Assembly: GCA_017165825.1 (NCBI GenBank)
Contig: CM029372.1
Location: forward strand, 7,511,855 to 7,575,854
DNA: 64,000 nucleotides
Source of the DNA: Hepsetus odoe
Lineage: Eukaryota > Chordata > Actinopteri > Characiformes > Hepsetidae
Reading direction: 5' to 3'
Under the pieces are notes generated by a model that did no database searches, had not been told where the DNA came from, and worked only from the letters and a program-made list of their open reading frames with translations. The translations under genes were made by a program, and so were the position numbers. Position 1 is the first letter of the stretch, and each line of letters begins with the position of its first letter. This document shows, one piece after another, positions 59,230 through 64,000 of the stretch.

Positions 59230-59560
59230 CTACTTTTCACTAACAGCTCATTAAATCACCAAAATCACATTAAAGAGCCCTCATGTTGGCTGATTTTAAT
59301 CCCTTTACGTGTTGGGTAGGGTGAATGGACCTCACTGCAGCATTAAATATGGTTTGCCTACCTGGAGCTCAGCACCATGTTTTTGTCGTCAGATCAGCTT
59401 TCTGCATTCAGGCTATTTTTAATACATTGTGTACTGGGTGCAAGCCAGATTAATCAGCATCAAATCTGCAGCCCGGCATGAGAGAGGAGCAAATCTACTG
59501 CCCTTTGAAGCTCTATTTCTGGACATATGGGTACAGAAACGCTGAAAGCACTCTTGAGAA
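59230..59560. other. Candidate conserved non-coding element
   Basis: Repeat-free with balanced composition and words like CAGATTAATCAGCATCAAAT (about 59449), GCAGCCCGGCATGAGAG, GCTGATTTTAATCCC and AAATCACCAAAATCACATTA. Of the repeat-free blocks here it looks most like a deeply conserved vertebrate non-coding element. Not coding in any frame. Confidence 0.25.
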
Positions 59561-60321
59561 AGTAGTCAGAACATTTCATTAAGTTTTAGATTGAATGTTT
59601 TTCACCACAGATTGCTCCTGTGCCAGATACTCTCTGCCTGCTTGTCTAGAGAGGACTGAGTGTGTTTATGAAATGGTTTGCAGTAAGTAATTCTACTTGT
59701 CTTGAGTTGGCTAAAATCAACAAAAAGCACCAACCTGGACTTTTCTGTGTTTAAAGAGGACACAAATGTCTAGTATTTGTAAAAATAAGCCAAATAATCA
59801 CAGATCATCTCATTGCTCAGACAGGAGGGAGTGGGTTCTCCTTGTGCAGGCAATTGGGAATAAACTCTGGGTTTGATTTCACACGCTTTGGTTTTTCTGG
59901 TACTACTTTTCCTTTGGTACTATGTTTTCATTGTCTAGGACATAACTAGTCAGCTAGGAAAAATGCACAGTATGTTATATATTTTCTTTTAAATATTAAA
60001 GAAAGTTTTCATTATTTAAATGTTTAATATCTTTACTTTGATAGAGAACTGGGTACAGTACAGTTGGCTGTGCTTATCTTAATTCATTTTTGTTAGTTTT
60101 AGTACACTTTAGCAGACTAGCAGTTCTGCTACCTTGACAACTGAAAATGCTACTTTTGCTTAGACCTATTAAGTCCATTGATTTACAGTCTGCAGTCATC
60201 ATATCCTAGGCAGAATTCATCCTCTCCTGCAGGAATCAAAATAGAATTAAAAAATTCAGCAATTATACGATGATAGATGAGCTACTCTGCATTGTCTTAT
60301 ACAGGTGATAAAATGTTTTTG
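59561..60321. other. Unique non-coding DNA
   Basis: AT-rich, no feature recognised. Confidence 0.35.
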
Positions 60322-60490
60322 TCCATCCATCCATCCATCCACCCATCAATCCTTTTTTGCTTATTATAAGGGCTGCTGAAGCCTTTTCTTGGACTCCCAG
60401 GGCAAAAGGTGGAGAAAAAGCCTAGATAGGTCAACAGTCTGTAAGTCTGACTTAGGCCAGGCATACAGACATACTCACTCACATAAACAA
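60322..60490 (+). mobile_element. Dispersed teleost repeat fragment with (CCAT)n start
   Basis: Begins with five CCAT units (60325-60345), then 'CTTATTATAAGGGCTGCTGA', 'CCCAGGGCAAAAGGTGGAGA' and 'TAGGTCAACAGTCTGTAAGT', a diverged copy of the repeat family at 17728, 35655 and 54590. Confidence 0.5.
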
Positions 60491-60529
60491 TATCAATGTA
60501 TTTAACTGTGTGTTATGGGTGAGCCGGAA

Positions 60530-60600
60530 ACATAATATAATATAATATAACACATATAATATAACATATATAAAATAAATAAATAGAGAGAGTATATATC
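60530..60600. repeat. AT-rich (TATAA)n-like simple repeat
   Basis: Repeated ATAATATAATATAA words followed by TATATAAAATAAATAAATAG. Confidence 0.7.
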
Positions 60601-60744
60601 TATAACCTGGCTTTTCTATTTTACACATTAAATATATAATGAAATGCAACAAAGTCTATATTTTGTGTACAACATCTGCTGTTTATGAACATTTCAGCTG
60701 AAAGCTGAATAATAGGTGAGGTTAAGTGTAACAGGCTGTAGGGC

Positions 60745-60810
60745 TAGTTGAAAAGGTCTATATTATTATTATTATTATTACTGTATTGTATGTTATTATT
60801 ATTTATTATT

Positions 60811-60848
<38 letters not shown>

Positions 60849-61240
60849 TACTACTACTACATTTATTTTTTTTATTATTACATTTATTATTATTACATTT
60901 ATTATTTATTATTACATTTATATTCATATTTTTGCTATATTTATATTTTGCTACTTGTTATTTATATGTATAATTCATTCAAAACGTATTTATTACCGTG
61001 CATATTACTCTTGTAGATATGTATATATATATAGATATATATAGATAGATAATTTATTATTTATTTATAGCTCCTCTAATTTTCTCCTGTACTTGTTCCT
61101 GTTCCTCTTTCTCTATATCTTTATATATTTTTTATTTTCTTTCTGTACACCTGTCTTTTTTTATAAGAGCCCTGTAACGCCCAAATTTTCCATTCGTGGG
61201 ATAATAAAAGATCACTCTATTCTACTCTACTCTACTCTAG
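60745..61240 (+). mobile_element. LINE 3' end, twin of the 38211 LINE
   Basis: From (ATT)n through 'TTATTTATATGTATAATTCA', 'CTCTTGTAGATATGTATATA', 'TCTCCTGTACTTGTTCCTGT' and 'GGGATAATAAAAGATCACTC', the sequence follows the minus strand of 38211-38700 almost word for word. It ends in a (TCTAC)n repeat (61213-61239). Only untranslated sequence is present; the open frame over it is a simple-repeat artefact. Confidence 0.85.
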
Positions 61241-61677
61241 TAATTTGAAGCAAAGTTAGTAAATGAAACAAAGTTTGTTGAGTGCAGTTGTACACCAAGA
61301 AACATTATAAATCAAATACATGTATGACGAAAAGTTTGCTGGGAGATGTGTTTCCATTTTTCCGAATTCACAGATGCTGTTTCTATGGTAATAGATGATC
61401 AAAAGAATTTTTCTGAACCTGTAGTCAAAAAATAAAAGTTAAGCTTTAATGTGTGTTTGATTTTCCATGCAATGCATGTGCATGTGTGCATCGGCAGGGA
61501 CGACCAAAGAAACGTCAGGGACTATGTAAAAGACAGCCATGTCCTGAAGTCAAGGCTACAGAGAAATGCAGGAGAGACCTTGCTAGCACTGCATACGAAT
61601 GCTTCCCTTCAGTGCTTGGTCAGGCATAAATTGGATGGCCTTAGTAGGCTGTACTGACACATCACAACTCACATATA
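61241..61677. other. Unique non-coding DNA
   Basis: A 68-codon frame at 61451-61657 is unsupported; nothing recognised. Confidence 0.35.
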
Positions 61678-62227
61678 CAGTACTGTGCAAAGGTTTTAGG
61701 CAGGTGTGGAAAAAATGCTGTAAACAAAGAATGCTTTCAGAAATGGAAGTGTTAATCATTTATTTTCATCAATCAACAAAATGCAGTGAATGAACAAAAG
61801 AGAAATCGAAATCAAATCAATATTTGGTGTGACCGCCCTTTGCCTTCAAAACAGCATCAATTCTTCTAGGTACACTTGCACACAGTTTTTGAAGGAACTC
61901 GGCTGGTAGGTTGTTCCAAACATCTTGGAGAACTACCCCAGATCTTCTGTGGATGTAGGCTTCCTCACATCCTTCTGTCTCTTCATGTAATCCAGACACA
62001 CTGGATGATGTTGAGATCAGGGCTCTGTGGGGGCCAGAAGAACTGATGCTGGTTTGAAGGCAAAAGGTAGTAACACCAAATATTGATTTGATTTAGATTT
62101 TTCTTTTGTTCACTCACTTTGCATTTTGTAAATTGATAAAAATAAACAATCATCTTTTATATTTCTGAAAGCATTCTTTGTTTACAGCATTTTTTCCACA
62201 CCTGCCTAAAACCTTTGCACAGTACTG
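61678..62227 (-). mobile_element. Tc1-like deletion derivative, 550 bp (CAGTACTGTGCAAA family)
   Basis: Both ends CAGTACTGTGCAAAGG in inverted orientation with flanking TA (61676-61677 and 62228-62229). The minus strand (61999-61817) encodes LQDVWNNLPAEFLQKLCASV, then PRRIDAVLKAKGGHTKY. The long inverted ends (about 190 bp) include the last transposase codons. The internal deletion point matches the copy at 50725. Confidence 0.9.
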
Positions 62228-62229
62228 TA

Positions 62230-64000
62230 TATATAATCAGTGCAACACATTTAAAAACATTACATTACAACATTTCCTCACAAACCCCAGTCTCCCAGCT
62301 GTGGGTTTGCAGGGTCTGCTGTCACACAAGAGATCTGATTTGGTCAGCTAATCTGACATTCGCTTCATATGGTCTAGTTGGTTTACAATAAAGGCTCAAT
62401 TCAATCACTTATTCTAACAGATGAAGGTGCTTGTGCAGCTTCCATTGTTTGACTGGGTGAGTGTTATATTTTCCAGCCTATTCTGACTCAGCTTTCTGTT
62501 GGGAAGGCTTTGTGTTTCATTCTTTGAGAACCTGTAATGTGTTCTTTGTTTGTCTTTAAGAAGGTTAGCTGGGTATATGTGGAGTGCTCCTGAGCTTATT
62601 TCATCTTTTAATTCTGCTTGTGTAAAATCAGAGTGGGAATTGGTTTTTAAGATGTTTAACAAGCAACTTACAGTGAACTGACAAACTGCCTTTACACTTT
62701 GACTGCTGGGATAGGCCTTCAAACACCCCTCAACACATACTGAAACCTCAAGCCTTAGTAAAGATAAGTGACTTAGGTAATGCATGGATGGATGGGTGGA
62801 TGTTTAACAAGATTATGTGACAAGGTCTTAAGAACTTTCATCAGCTACACAGTACTGTAGCAGGTTTAGAGTACTTTGGTATAATAGCAGTGTTTCTCAG
62901 CTGCCTCTAAAGGTGGCTTAAATCGAAAACTGTAACGGCTGAAATAAAAAAATTAATGTCTTATTTTAAAAAAAGCTGAACAACTTCTCATTTGGCCAGC
63001 GCTGCTCTTTTTCCTCAGATATTAACGTTGCTGCTGGGAAGTGGTTCTGGTTATAATTTATATGCAGCTGCATAGACATACTCCTCACACAGCTGGACAG
63101 TTGGTTTTAAGTTGTATGAAACTGAGTTTCTGAGATTTAAATGGCAATATCTTACTGAATTCCCTTCAGGTAAGGTTCAGATTGTAGAATAAAAAATGGT
63201 TTCTTGGCTTTATTTGGTTCTCTATTTTCATGCAGTACTGAATAAAAGGCTGAAAAGGTGCAAAGATCATTACCCAGCATTGCTAGAAAATGTAAGGACC
63301 ATCCAAAAAGTTCAATGTGATATTTAAAAAAAAATAGATATTTATTCTTGGGTGTGGGTCTTATGACCCTGATCTGATTCCTCTTCATGCCTTCTGCTGT
63401 TCTTTTGTTATTTCTTTTGGTGCAAAGGCCTCCAGCTGGCCATAAGGGGATGCTTACCGTATAAAGGAAAGCACTGAAGAAACACCTCAGAGATATTCAG
63501 GACTCTCTCGCAATGATCTAATGTGCACTGCTCTAGTCCTGCACAGTTTTGGATTTATAACATTATTACATTGAAACTTTATGAAACTTATGTAAGCTTT
63601 GGGGAATGTATGGGAAGTATGCTTTTTCTTTTGAACACAGTTTTTTCTTGTTTCTCTTTTTGTTTCTTTTTATTTTTACCTTTAGTTAGTTTTTGCTGCA
63701 AGCATTTTTTTTATTTGCCATACCTTGACATTGTGCTAAATAGACTGTGAAAGAAAACATAAATACATTTGAGCAGGTTTATCTTCAAAACAGTGTTCAG
63801 TGCTTGGTGTCGGAGCGCCTACTCTCATTATCGTTTACGATCTGACCCTAGACCAGGTTATAACAAAGCATTTAGTTCACCTACAGCCATTTTCTTCATT
63901 TTATTGAATGCAGTGACCCATCATTTGTGAAATGCAGCCTACCTTGTCACCCTTGGCTCTAAGATGCATTTTGAGACTCTCTCAAAGTGACACTGTAATA
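62230..64000. other. Unique non-coding DNA
   Basis: AT-rich, no exon or repeat family recognised; a 123-codon minus-strand frame at 62414-62785 has no visible domain. Confidence 0.4.

Overview
The window looks like a gene-poor, repeat-rich stretch of a teleost fish nuclear genome. The evidence is an AT-rich background, long dinucleotide microsatellites, tRNA-derived SINEs, several non-LTR retrotransposon 3' ends and at least twelve decayed Tc1-like DNA transposon pieces in five terminal-repeat families. The repeat set (SINEs ending in CACTTTCACTTTC, SINEs ending in a 'GTCTGCTAAATG' tail, Tc1 families) is familiar from otophysan fishes such as characins and catfishes, but that narrower placement is an inference. 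I found no intact host protein-coding exon, no rRNA gene and no functional tRNA gene. Most of the unique sequence is probably intergenic or intronic; several low-repeat blocks look like candidate conserved non-coding elements. All family assignments are from memory and hand comparison; no database search was run.

Layout. 1-7146: a candidate solo LTR (minus strand), a decayed Tc1 copy, two SINE types and unique DNA. 7147-10219: the most striking object, an LTR-flanked, stop- and frameshift-broken insertion. It carries a GC-rich leader, about thirteen ASPM-type IQ calmodulin-binding repeats and a long coiled coil. 10220-29335: unique DNA with LINE 3' ends, a short Tc1-derived element sitting in a (TA)n tract, further Tc1 remnants and SINEs. 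29336-37380: mostly unique DNA, large (CA)n/(CT)n/(GT)n microsatellites and a G-rich tandem. 37380-39780: a 32-bp minisatellite split by a 5'-truncated LINE. 40120-51275: SINEs, a LINE reverse-transcriptase relic, a Tc1 copy interrupted by a SINE, RTE-type LINE tails and a 551-bp Tc1 derivative. 52084-54548: a nested composite in which a Tc1-like element contains a second LTR element. 54590-64000: further repeats, the twin of the minisatellite LINE 3' end and another 550-bp Tc1 derivative.

How the parts relate. The two LTR elements (7147-10219 and 52730-53522) have clearly different but related LTRs. Both carry recognisably similar coiled-coil coding sequence, and the first also carries ASPM-like IQ repeats. 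This is the best candidate for something undescribed: an LTR retroelement lineage that captured host spindle/cytoskeleton-type coding sequence. Both copies are broken and are probably not functional proteins. Two Tc1 derivatives (50725-51275 and 61678-62227) share the same internal deletion, so they look like one deletion derivative that spread. Two LINE 3' ends 22 kb apart (38211-39336 and 60745-61240) are very similar, which suggests relatively recent activity.
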